The notes below the pieces were generated by a model. It was not told the DNA's origin, made no database searches, and worked only from the letters and a program-made list of their open reading frames with translations. From Anastrepha obliqua (Eukaryota > Arthropoda > Insecta > Diptera > Tephritidae), in contig NC_072896.1 of the NCBI RefSeq assembly GCF_027943255.1, positions 34,498,501 through 34,562,500 on the forward strand: a stretch of 64,000 nt of DNA. Reading direction: 5' to 3'. Below, in pieces: positions 46,180 to 56,449 of this stretch; the stretch's first letter is position 1; each line of letters starts with the position of its first letter. Position numbers and translations under genes: made by a program.

Positions 46180-46372
46180 GAGAAAAATATGTGCAGAATT
46201 TATTTAATGATGAATCTGGACAAGACCTCAATTTGAACATTACAATTGATGTACTGTCGGGACAAAGCATAACAAAGGAAGAGGTGTAAAAGCAATAAAT
46301 TCGGCAAAAAATAATAAATCCGTTGAACCGGATGAAACTTCAGCTGAATTATATAAACTTGTAGATGAGTAA
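46180..46372 (+). pseudogene. LINE RT N-terminal fragment
   Basis: The plus strand reads SGQDLNLNITIDVLSGQSIT, KEEV, a stop, KAINSAKNNKSVEPDETSAE and LYKLVDE. This matches the first LINE RT block, usually KNNKAPGPDxIPAELLK. Stops and substitutions (SVEP for APGP) show decay. It has no partner fragment nearby. Confidence 0.6.
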
Positions 46373-47020
46373 AATATAGAAATTATAGTTCAAATTTTGA
46401 CGTGATAACGTCTTATAACTAGTGTAGCCGGCTGCACGCACAACAAATTGCGGCGTTACTTTGCTTGAACTGCAAGCGAGAGCGCGGAACGAACGACAAA
46501 GAGGCACAATCGGCCCGCGCGGCAACGTTCGACATCTGGATCTCTCCTTCTTGAGTGAGCATATATATGTATGTATAAATTCACATATTGTATTTGTATT
46601 TGCATATGCCTTCTTCCTGTGTGCATGGTAATGAAGCATTTCTCTGTTGAGAATAGGACAATGATAGGAAAAGTAAGGAATGAAAGGGAGTGTTTCGAGT
46701 GTAAAATGTCTTGAAAAAGTCAAATCGATGATGTTGCCTCTTAGTGTTGTTGACTTATTAACGTCTGATGCCCAATCGAAATTGAACATATCTTTCATGA
46801 ATTTGATAAATGTCTCGTAATTTTTCACGCTTGTGTAAATGTAACTTGATCAATTCCATTGCGATTCAGTTTACCTCCTTCTCTATATCTATACAAAATA
46901 TCTATGAAACAAATAAAATTCAATTTTTTTTTTGAAAAATGCAACCATTTCATTAGTATTTTCTTCTAAATTGTTTACACTTATTATTGTTATTATTTTA
47001 GAGCATAATTTTACTGGTAC
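46373..47020. other. GC-richer patch of unknown origin
   Basis: 46420-46550 (TGTAGCCGGCTGCACGCACA onward) is clearly more GC-rich than its surroundings. A TG start could suggest a long terminal repeat, but no second copy, matching CA end or primer site was found. A polypyrimidine run ending in TTATTATTTTAG|AG at about 47000 could be a 3' splice site for the hAT gene. Confidence 0.3.
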
Positions 47021-47021
47021 A

Positions 47022-48345
47022 ATGGATAAGAAAAGGAGTAAACTATGGGGTTTTTTCACGGAGGCTAAAGACGATAAGGTAAAATGTGATCTTAGCAATT
47101 CGTTGTATTCCGTAAAAGGTGGATCGACTACAAACTTGAGAAAGCATCTTATGAAGAAACACAGACCAACATATGAAACCATCATTCTGTGCTCCGAGTC
47201 AAATGCGCCAGCCCTGGAAGGTCCTATACCACCAACTTCAACAAGCGCAGAGTCTAATCCTGAAACTAATCTTGTGATTAAAACAAATGAAACCAATTCG
47301 AAGCAGACAAATTTAAATGCCTTTATTAAACGTCCAATACGTGTAGTAAGAGAAAAAAAATTAATGATTTAATTTTTAAAATGATAGTTAAAGACATTCA
47401 GCCTTTTTCTGAAGTTGAAGACGCGGGTTTTAAAGATCTTATTAATTACTTACAACCAATTTATAAAATACCTTCAAGATATATATTAAGCAATAGTTTG
47501 TTGGATTCTCACTACTCCGAAGTCCAAAAAAATTGAAAGTAAAATTGGAGAATGCTAAATATGTATCGATTACCACCGATGGCTGGACTTCAAGAGCAAC
47601 AACTTCTTACCAAGCTGTAACAGTCCATTATTTATTAATTTGGGACGTTAAGTCTGCATTACTAGGATGTTTTGAATGCCATGACCGACATACGGCCGAA
47701 TACATCAAAAATGAGTTGCACAAGTTGCTCTGCTATAGGGGCATACAAAATAAAATATTTGTCTGCGTTACAGGTAACGCAGCGAACATGAAGGCTGCCA
47801 TACGATTGACAAATTATGAGCATTTACCGTGTTTTGCTCATACTCTTAATTTAGTCGTGCGTGCAGGACTCCAGGAATGTGGACTCGGGGAGTTGATAAA
47901 AAAATAAGAGCTATTATGGAACATTTCCACAAGAGTCCAATAGCTACCAAAAAACTAATTGCCATGCAGGAACAATTGAGACCTAATCAAAAACCATTAA
48001 AGCTTAAAATGGACGTAGTGACCAGATGGAACTGTACTTAAGATATGATTGAGAGGATTTATTCACTTCAAGAAACTTTAGAAGCGACTCTTGGAATCTT
48101 ACACACTCCAGTAGAAAATCTTTCAGAAGGCGAATGGCAGACACTTTTGGCAAGGATTTTCACGCTGTGGTGACGTCAGTGTTAGCTTCAAACTCTGTAG
48201 TTAGCAGCAGTACTCTTACTATGAGGCAATATTTAGAGGAAAGAAGCGAGAAGCGCAGCCCTATTCAGCAAAAGAGAATGGAAAAGGTTTTATTTTTAAA
48301 TATGAACCAAAGATTCTTGGCATTTTTTTTAATATATTACTAATT
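47022..48345 (+). pseudogene. hAT transposase (BED-finger type), frameshifted
   Basis: The frame from 47022 encodes an N-terminal BED-like zinc finger: SKLWGFFTEAKDDKVKCDL, GGSTTNLRKHLMKKH. The second cysteine of the expected CxxC is replaced (CDLS). After a shift at 47372 comes VEDAGFKDLINYLQPIYKIP. The 47533-47907 frame has YVSITTDGWTSRATTSYQAV (first catalytic aspartate), NKIFVCVTGNAANMKAAI (aspartate of TDNA replaced by glycine), and HLPCFAHTLNLVV. Then come PLKLKMDVVTRWN, a stop near 48040, DMIERIYSLQETLEATLGIL and SEGEWQTLLA in a shifted frame. The C-terminal dimerisation region is absent. The order is that of hAT transposases of the zinc finger BED domain type. Confidence 0.85.
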
Positions 48346-48715
48346 TAGTTTATCAAAAATATTTTTTGTTTTGTCTAAAATATGTTTCTATTTAATCTTT
48401 AATTTCAGTTCAGGAACGAAAGATTTTTGTTGTTTAAATGTTATTGTCAATAAATAATTTTTGATACCTATTTGTTGCTTTTTCATTATAATTTAGGAGA
48501 TTCTGCCAATACCTCATTTGGAATTCTACACTTTCTTGTGACGTCGCAACGTCATACTGTACGCGTACCATACGATACAACATATTCGATTCGTTGCGTT
48601 ATGGATAAGGTATCAAAAGTAACGAGTAACGTAACGATACGATAGTAACGAGTACTCATCGTTATAGTAACGAATATATACGGGTTTGCTTTTTTTCGTT
48701 TCTTTTACACCTCTA
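48346..48715. mobile_element. Likely hAT 3' end with GTAACG repeats
   Basis: GTAACG/CGTTAC units cluster at 48618-48680 (GTAACGAGTAACGTAACGAT and more). Reading inward from 48712 the sequence begins AGAGGTGTAAAAGAAACG, resembling the CAGAGGTGTAAA ends of some hAT elements. Clusters of short subterminal repeats are usual transposase-binding sites in hAT. The 5' terminus was not identified. Confidence 0.5.
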
Positions 48716-49795
48716 ATGTTAAGTAGATTTCTTCAGGTTACTCATACGCACCGCCCGACTAAAAACTTATATGATTTGCTTATGTACATATGTATACATT
48801 TTTGGGGGCAAAATTAAGTTTCAAGTTTAAATTGTTATTATTAATATATCTTTTACTTGTTTTTAAAGGGATAATACAATTATGTCTTAACAAAATCTGA
48901 AGAGCATGAGCGCCTGAGCCATCAGCTTTTAGTTTATGAAAAGTTGTGCAAGTTCTTGTAAAATAGCAATAAGTTCTAGATTAAAAATAGTTCTTTATTT
49001 TTCTAACTATGTATGCACTTTCAACATCTTCCTCCACTTCATCCAGTTTTCAACCACTATCATAGTTAGCTGCGTTAATTTCATTCCGCCAAGTCATTTT
49101 AAGTTCGAAGTATCAATGCCAGGCAGAACTTACAAAAGCCGCAAATTAATTACTAGGTTTGCTGACAACACTCTGTGAAGCTGTAAACTTTTACTTTCAT
49201 GCTTACAAATATAGGGATATTTGTGCTTATTTTCACAAAGTAATGCCAATGAAATTGAATGTTCGCGAAGCATTTCATTTGCAGTCATATGATTTGAGCA
49301 AAATGCATTTATGACTTAAGAAAGAGCAAACAACTCGATAAGAAAATATAATTAAATCAATAAATACAATAAAAATAGTTATGCGCTGTAAAGCAAAGTG
49401 ATTAGGAAGTTTGAAGTGTAATGGAAAAAAAAAATTAATTTGTGGCCTTTGAAGTGGAGCGGGGGGCGAGCAAATTGTGTAATAATGTTGATTTTTTTAA
49501 ATAATTTATTCTGTGCCGATTTCTTGTGTATTAAATATGTTCAATGCAGTAAGCTGTACTACATATTACTAAAAAAAAATGTGTGGCCTGTCTAGTGTTT
49601 GAAGTGTGAACTTTTGAACTATTGAGCTACCTTCCTTGCGAATCTTGACAACTAAAATAACATTCGTGGTATGTCGGGGTCTTAAACTATGATTATGCAT
49701 TTACAAAATGTGACACTGTTTCCCTAAAAAAGATGAGCAATATTAAAAAAATCGAAAATCTTCAAAAATCATTTAATGAGTTTCAACAGTGATGC
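48716..49795. other. Intergenic, nothing recognised
   Basis: No gene or repeat is supported. Confidence 0.4.
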
Positions 49796-49799
49796 TAAT

Positions 49800-50070
49800 T
49801 GACCACCTAAAAGCTGAGATTTAAATTCAATAGACTATTTTTTAGGGCGCGCCGTACAGTGACGAAAGCAAGCAATCTTTGCGATCATTCGAAAAACCAA
49901 AATCGACTAATGGACTAGTGGACTAGTGAGCTGTTTTCAAGAATGTCTAGTTGACGATATATAAACTGCATTAAAAATGACATTTGATCTAAATTTGCCA
50001 CTCTTTTCAACGCAAAAAGCGGTTCTCAGTTCTATACCAAGTTCAGGCCGCATAGCATCTCGTTTTGCCG
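49800..50070 (+). pseudogene. Possible Tc1-like transposase C-terminal scrap
   Basis: The plus strand reads S, a stop, DLNSIDYFLGRAVQ, a stop, and RKQAIFAIIRKTKID. This resembles the Tc1-type SPDLNPIDxxWxxV end with its last catalytic aspartate. No other block was found, so the call is weak. Confidence 0.33.
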
Positions 50071-50427
50071 GTTTGTAAAACAGCGGTATTCAATTATTTT
50101 CTTCTGCGAATATTTCTTGGATATTTTTTATTATTATCCATTTATTTATTGCAATCTGTTTAATAACATTTAGCAATATTTACACTTTAAACTAAGATAC
50201 TCTAGGAGACATGCATGGAAAGCGTGCAACCATTCTTCAATTTTTGCTTTTTAGCACATAAGATCGTTTGTTGATTTCCTGTTCAATCTGTTAAAGCAAA
50301 TAGAATTGGTGCTAATTTCTGTAATTAGTGGGTGTTTGTGCGATTGAAGTCTTATACATGCTTTTTCATTTTTCGGCTCTTGTGAAAACTGTGAGGTCAC
50401 GGTGAATTTGGGATTTTTTTATATAAA

Positions 50428-50669
50428 GGGTGGTTAAGTTTTAAAGCCGGTGTTGATTTTGAATCAAATACAATTTTTTTAAGAAATTATTGTGATTTAT
50501 CTTTATTATGATAATACTGGCATAGCTCAATTACGTACAAAACAAAATATTGGTCAAATGGCCGCCGCGGCCTTGGTGGCACACCTCCATCCGATGGTCA
50601 AAATTCTCGATGACGATGAGACATAATTGAGGTTCTATGCCATTAATGTCCCGAATTATCTCATCTTTT
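50428..50669 (-). mobile_element. Truncated rosa-type copy, 3' end only
   Basis: It aligns with 6915-7165 over its whole length: AAAGGGTGGTTAAGTTTTAA end, GCCGGTGTTGATTTTGAA, TTATTATGATAATACTGGCA, GGTCAAATGGCCGCCGCGGC and ACACCTCCATCCGATGG. It stops abruptly at the equivalent of the last ~40 codons of the transposase and abuts a jockey fragment at 50670. Confidence 0.88.
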
Positions 50670-50670
50670 A

Positions 50671-50884
50671 TTATGTTGCATTTGTGATCACTCTGAGTGT
50701 TTTCGATTGGAGTCTTTTGAGTTTTTCTAAGTTTGAGTCAGTGCCCCAGAGTATGTCTAAGGGATAAAGGGAAATTGCGATTTAACAGCCAATAAAGACT
50801 TCGAAGTTTGATTCCTAGTGCCTTGCGCTTGATAAAAAGATGGGTTTTCCATGTGAGCTTGCAGTCAGGATGTAGTCCAAATTC
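50671..50884 (-). pseudogene. Jockey LINE fragment J1, C-terminal part
   Basis: The minus strand reads EFGLHPDCKLTWKTHLFIKR, ALGIKLRSLYWLLNRNFPLS, then in a shifted frame ILWGTDSNLEKLKRLQSKTL, RVITNAT. This is the thumb and tail of a jockey-type RT (YLGLxLDxKLTWxTH, LYWLLxRxxxLSL, LWGTxSN, QSKTLRxIxNAP). It is joined in frame to the upstream LINE at about residue 214 of a 262-codon open frame. It is probably the downstream half of the copy whose start is at 53230-53580. Confidence 0.75.
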
Positions 50885-53228
50885 GCGCTTTCCATATTCC
50901 CTCGGTATTCGCATAATTCTGTCGTCACTAGTTCTAGAAACGTGATCATTCCAAGCTCGTCTTCTTGTTCTTATAAACTTTACTACGTCATTAACGCCAG
51001 TTTCGTCACGAATGACCTCGTTTCTAATGCAATCAAGACGTGTTTTTCCTACGATGGATCGTAGAACTTGCATTTCAGCTGTGCGCAGTAGCTGTTTTGT
51101 TTTTGCGTTTTCAGCTCGTGCTTCGGCTCCATAGGCCAGGATTGGTCTTATTACAATCTTGTATATACGCGTCTTGTTTTCAGTGGTCATATATTTGTTC
51201 CACCATACAACATCCCTAATGGAACCTGCAATAAGTGCGCCCTGCACACATCTCTCTCTGACTTCCTTAATAATGTCGCGGTCACTGGATATTTCTATCC
51301 CCAGGTATTTAAATTTCATAACTTGCTCTATCATCGTCCTTTCTATTTCAAGTTTGCCTCTGATCGCATTATTGGCAACTACTAAACTTTTTGTTTTTCC
51401 TCTGGAGACCTCCATATTAAACTGTTTGGCTGTAACTACAAACTTATGTAGTAATCTTTGCAGATTATCTTCAGAGTCCGCAATTAATATGGCATCATCT
51501 GCATAACATAAAATTAGTATGCTCATGTTATTGAGACGATACCCATCTAATGACTTGACTTATTTTATTATTAGGTCCATTATTGTATTGAAGAGTATTG
51601 GACTTATCGAGTCTCCTTGTCGCATCCGCTTGTCCGCTTGCGCATAGAACTTCGTTCATATATTTTCCATCTTATTTGTGTTTTGCAATCACAGTTCAGG
51701 TTTTTAATAACGGTAAGAATGTCTTCTGGTACACCTTGTTTGGCCAAGTTGTTCAAAACATCTTGCAGTTTGACTCGGTCGAATGCTTATGTTAAGACAA
51801 CAAAGCACATATATCCTGGTACATTAAATTCAATTGACTTTTCCGCTATCTGTTGAATGATATATACAGTGGATCTATTTACTCGAAAACCTTGTTATTC
51901 CTCCTGTGTGTCCAAGTACGAGTTTAGTTTGCCCAATAATGTCTTTGAGAATAGTTTTTGCGTTAATTGAAGCAATGATATACCTCGATAGTGTTATGGA
52001 TCTTTTTTGTCACCTCTTTTAAATATGGGTATCGTGATGCTGGTTTTCCATCCTTGCGGGATTTCACCGGTTTTAATTACGATATTGAATAAATTTCTTA
52101 TTTGCTGGTGTAATTTTGTACCGCCATATTTAAGCTTTTCATTTGTTATAAGATGTTCACCTGGTGCCTTTCTATTTTTTATCTTAATGATAGCATCATT
52201 AACTTCATCTATATAAACCTCTGTACGGGACGCATTTATAGTTTATGGTATACTTATATGCGCCAGGTGCTTCGTGATATATTTGATGAAAGTAGTTGGT
52301 CCAGTCGGCATTGTTAATAGGATTAATTTTTACTGTTTCTTGTATTTCTATTTTTGTATTACGAAGCAGTAGTCTCCACATCTTTTTCTGAGCTCCGCAT
52401 AGATCATACTCCATACTTTTCGTAAATTTTTCCCAATATGATTCTTTAAAGCTGTGTCATCAGCAAAAGTTACAATCATAACCTCATCAGTCGTTGGAAA
52501 GTCAGAAGTGAATATCATATAAAGGACACAGCTTTATTATCACTGGGCGAAACTCCAACAAGTGCTACATTACATATTCAGCCTGAGCTGAGAAAATAGA
52601 AACATGGATGAAAAAACGGAATGTTAAAGTGAATACCGACAAATCTGTTCATGTGACTTTCACTTCCAGAAGAGAAAACTGTCCTCAAGTATACATGAAT
52701 GCCACACCTATTCCCCAGAAGAACTCAGTAAGATATCTTGGAATGTACCTAGATCGAAGACTTACGTGGAAGGACCACATTAAAGCAAAGCGCCAACAAC
52801 AATTGCCTTTTAGAAACTAAGTATTTATTACACATACATACATATGTACATATGCACACCATATATATATTTGCCATAATTGTTAAGAGAGCCAAAACTT
52901 GAATTGAAGTAATGCTGCAACGAAATATGTTTTATATTTATTTTTATATTCTGCTACTTGTAAAAATTTATCACATTTGCTGAATGTTAACATGATAGAT
53001 TGCAAATAAAGTAAGTAAAAAAAAAACAAAAAAAAAAAAAATGATTCTTTAAGGTTTCTTATTTTGGCGTTACACATATTTCTCTCAGCAATATATTTGT
53101 CCTTATTTTCCTGTGTTTTCATTGCCTTATATTCTAAAAAAGCCTTACATTTTTGTAATGCTGAAGTTTTTACTTCATCAGTGAACCAAGAGGTTTTGTT
53201 AGCAGGATTATTCGGTGTTAATATAGTG
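50885..53228 (-). pseudogene. Minus-strand LINE RT, interrupted once
   Basis: Order on the minus strand: KRTILTPNNPANKTSWFTDE, QKCKAFLEYKAMKTQENKDK, RNLKES, then (after the insertion) YWEKFTKSMEYDLCGAQKKM, DEVNDAIIKIKNRKAPGEHL, KTSITIPIFKRGDKKDP, HYRGISLL, QGFRVNRSTVYIIQQIAEKS, CFVVLT(stop)AFDRVKLQ, RMRQGDSISPILFNTIMDL, CYADDAILIADSEDNLQRLL, MKFKYLGIEISSDRDIIKEV and RPILAYGAEARAE. All main RT blocks are present, including an intact YADD. Only a few stops and shifts occur, so it is comparatively young. Endonuclease and 3' end are missing, and the clade is unresolved. Removing the insert restores KESYWEKF exactly. Confidence 0.87.
52450..53040 (+). mobile_element. Jockey insertion J2 with 5' inversion
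   Basis: The 12-mer ATGATTCTTTAA flanks it (52438-52449 and 53041-53052). The plus strand carries DTALLSLGETPTSATLHIQP, then WMKKRNVKVNTDKSVHVTFT, CPQVYMNATPIPQKNSVRYL and GMYLDRRLTWKDHIKAKRQQ, then jumps to a 3' region ending GATAGATTGCAAATAAAGTA and an A tail. The first ~75 bp are inverted: on the minus strand they read IFTSDFPTTDEVMIVTFADD, TAL, i.e. the sequence just upstream of DTALL. This is the twin-priming arrangement. The middle of the C-terminal region is deleted. The 3' end matches that of the copy ending at 44002. Confidence 0.85.
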
Positions 53229-53229
53229 C

Positions 53230-53580
53230 GTTTTCCTAATTGTGCATTTTTCTGAAGCCAAATTGGTGATTAAGGATTAATTTTCCATATTCAGTTATGG
53301 GTATCACTCTTTTGAGAAATCGTTACTGCAAAACTTTTGAGGTAATAAACAACAAGCTTTATGAGACCATAAGATTCCACTTTTTCTGCGCTTTTTCGGG
53401 GTTTAAGGATCATTTTTATTAGTGCATCTTTCTATTGGGAAGGAACAAAACCAAGTATATTAATATTGAGACATTATATATATGTATATGTGAGTACTTC
53501 TCCAGTGGTGAGATCATATCTGGGGGCTTTCTTGGTTTTAAGCTTTTTTATTATTTCTTTCACTTCGTTTTTTGAAAATT
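53230..53580 (-). pseudogene. Jockey LINE fragment J1, N-terminal RT part
   Basis: The minus strand reads QFSKNEVKEIIKKLKTKKAP, RYDLTTGEVL, then IKMILKPRKSAEKVESYGLI, and in a shifted frame LILNHQFGFRKMHN. These are the first RT blocks of a jockey-type LINE (NEVxxxIKxLKxKKAPGYDxI, MIxKPGKxxxxxxSYRPI, HQFGFRxxH). It stops where the LINE 53228-50885 begins. Confidence 0.78.
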
Positions 53581-54038
53581 GTTAGTAAGTAAAATATATT
53601 TAGTCGGTTAATAGATCCTTATAGGTGTTAATTTGTGCGGTTGACTAACGAAAAGTTAGGCTTTGAATTATCAGAAAACTTAAACTTTAAAGTGAGGGAA
53701 CTTTTTTGTCCATGTTTCTCAGCCTAACGAGCCATATGGATTTAAAGTGCAGTATTTACAAAGTACGCTAAAAATTTAACCATGGGTGTGGACTGATATG
53801 GCTAATATAGTGGATTTCCGTCCTCAAAAGTTATATTTTTGATATGTGGGTGGTATACACAGAAGAGTGGGAAAGAAATGATTTCTGACGTTGTGTTATT
53901 GAGAAACAAGGCCTTGGCTCAAACAATGATGGCAACACAGCAGTTGCAGTTTTTTTTTTTTTGTGAGAAGAAAACACTACCGTCACAACAGTAACAGAAT
54001 TAAACGAAAAATTGCTGAAAATGCTCCACAATCTGTTT
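53581..54038. other. Intergenic, nothing recognised
   Basis: Ordinary AT-rich sequence with a T run at 53949-53962. Confidence 0.4.
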
Positions 54039-55140
54039 TCAATGTACCACCTTGATCAAAAAGTGCCCGGAATACAAAAAATCCAAAATACAAGTTTTTT
54101 CCTCAAAAGTGATATTAACGCCTTTGAAATACTCTCCACTAACAGCAACACCATTTTTTATGCCCGTAATTAATCCAGCTCTTAAAAGATTTCTGGAACT
54201 CTGTTTTATTTTTAATATAGCCATCAGAGCCGATTTTTCAATTACTTCCTTTCGACTTTTTCGGCTTTTAAAGCGCGTTCCCCGTAGTGATTTTTTGATT
54301 CGATCACAAAGTAAAACACCGCAGGAAGCCATACCAGGTCAACTCGATAGCTGTTGAATGCTATGCCTTTCATTTGTGGATAAAAATTCATAGATGATGA
54401 AGGCACTGTGCGACGATACGTTAGCAAGGCGCAAAATCCACGAACTGTTTTCCCACAAATCCTTTATTTTTTGGCGTATTACTTCGTGTAAACATACCAT
54501 ATCGCCCAAATAATAGTCCTTATAAACTATCTGATCTTCTGGCAAAAATTTGTGGTGCCGTTGTAGTCCACAAAATCCGCGAGCATCGCTTCCTTTTTTG
54601 ATTGAAAACGAACCACATCGTTTTGGTATTGGTTGATTCGAAGCTCTCCATTCCGTCGCCTGATGTCTGGATTGCGTGTCGTACTTATAAATCCACATCT
54701 GGTCTCCAGTAGTGATGCGTTTGATTACTATTTGGTCGCCTGATGAATGTTCAACCTTAAAAATACTGACTTCGGCGATATCAAAGCGGCTCCTTTCTTG
54801 CATGAAATTCAGGCCCTTTCTGATGTCAAATGTCTTGAATGAATTCATAAGTAATATTCAAGTCCTCTGTCAGCTCTCTGATAGTTAATTTGTGGTTACT
54901 GATCAACTTTTCTTGCACTTTATTGCTATTTTAATCAGTTTTTGATGTCGATGGCCTGCCACTATGTTCGACATCGTCATCCTCGATGGAGTCATGGTCT
55001 CTTCTGAAGTGCCCCTAGTAAACGCCTGTTTCCTTTAGAGTATCACTAGTCTCCCGAGGCTCCTTAACGCTTAAGATTTTTTCCAAGATTTAGAGTTTTT
55101 GAAAATTCATTATAATCACTTAATTTTAATGACCCACGCC
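54039..55140 (-). pseudogene. Mariner transposase, decayed, near full length
   Basis: From the 5' side on the minus strand: DSIEDDDVEHSGRPSTSKTD, NSNKVQEKLISNHKLTIREL, TEDLNITYEFIQDI (DNA-binding domain and linker). The frame 54848-54339 has ITTGDQMWIYKYDTQSRHQA (GDETW altered to GDQMW, aspartate kept), TEWRASNQPIPKR, DQIVYKDYYLGDMVCLHEVI, LWENSSWILRLANVSSHSA (HDNAPSH altered, aspartate lost) and IIYEFLSTNERHSIQQ. A shifted frame completes the C-terminus to 54039. The terminus near 54040 reads CCACCTTGATCAAAAAGTGC, with CCGGA behind it, which could be the inverted end. A partner end was not found. Inactive. Confidence 0.8.
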
Positions 55141-56215
55141 CATCTTCTTAGGCCCAGTTTAGGTTAATAAATATAAAATAATATTCCTCAAAATGCATGC
55201 AAAAAATTTTAAATTAAATTATTTAAAATATGAATTTTTAATAATCTTGATCTGGTTTTCGCTCATTCTGAATCTAAATATTTATCTAATATCCAGATGG
55301 CTTTAAGTTTTATCTCAGTGTATTATTTTCTAGTCATTGCGTACCTTTAGTAAGTTTTGTAACCATAGACTTAATAAATGAATATATATGAAATGAGAGG
55401 AGTTGGTATATTCACGACAAATCCGACTCTGTTGAGGGTATTCGATTTTCTGCAAAGGCGCGCCGGCACTTAATTGAATTTACTGCTGATCTAGCAATTG
55501 ATGCCAATTGTATAGTACTATGGTAGGAAAAGGGGCACAAAAGTCCAATGCGATCGAAGTACAAACCTCTTAAAGCCTCTAATCTAATGGTAAGAAAAGT
55601 ATCCTGAGATCATTCTGCTACCTCCTTGCATCTAACACAGTGAACGCAATATCGTTCGCCTGTTCTTCATCTAAGGCATCAAATTCCGTCGATTGTAAAG
55701 GGGTTGAATTTTGATTTGTCAGAGAAGCTCATATCCTTTCAACAAGCTGGGTGCATGCCTTTTGTTTTTTAGTCAACTAGCGACATTTTAAATACATCTT
55801 AAACGCATTTTTGTGGTCTAGAAGAGGATTCATAGCAAGTCGTCAAACATGCAGATTGGCCACCTGAAGCCGCTTACGAACAGCTCTTGCGTTTATTTCG
55901 CTTGTAAATCAAGTTGATAAGTCCAGGTTTATGATTAGAAGCGGGTTTTTGATATTTCGTACAATATGGACCTCTAGAAGTCTTGAGCGAACAGTGCTTG
56001 TGCATATTCCACTGGTGGGTTGTTGATTAAACTCCACTTTGGATTTCCCATTATTTTTAATCGATTTTCTTAATATGATAATACGATCTTCTGCTAGACT
56101 GTTGAGTGCCCCGGACCTGATTTGCGTTGTACTAACCTGGTGCTAATATAAAGAACTGCGTCGTTCGTTTTGAGCATATAATTTTGAGGATAGAGGTCCT
56201 GCACGAGAACCTGAT
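55141..56215. other. Intergenic, nothing recognised
   Basis: About 1 kb without a recognisable domain on either strand. Frames are short and broken. Confidence 0.35.
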
Positions 56216-56219
56216 GTTT

Positions 56220-56445
56220 TCTATAGAATAAAACCAAACACAACAATGAGATCGAAGAACTTATAAATGGACAAAAAGAAGTGCACTTCGTGGCAACAGA
56301 AAGGAGAAAGCACGGCTTACCATCAAGAAGGTAGGCAGATGATGTGAAAAAAGTCGAACGTAGTATGAACGTACCAAGAAGCCGAGCAATGAACCGAGAC
56401 ATATGAAGCGGAATATTAGAGGAAGCATCCGGTCTCACCCCGATC
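56220..56445 (+). pseudogene. LINE RT C-terminal tail
   Basis: The plus strand reads ERRKHGLPSRR, a stop, ADDVKKVERSMNVPRSRAMN, RDI, a stop, SGILEEASGLTPICK. It matches the LINE tail pattern GRRxxGRPxxRWxDDVxKV...A.xRxxWxxxLEEA. Nothing upstream of the tail was recognised. Confidence 0.6.
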
Positions 56446-56449
56446 TGTA

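Noticed and set aside
46420..46930. Possible solo long terminal repeat starting TGTAGCCGGC
   Set aside because: No second copy, no clear CA end, no target duplication and no adjacent primer-binding or gag/pol sequence.
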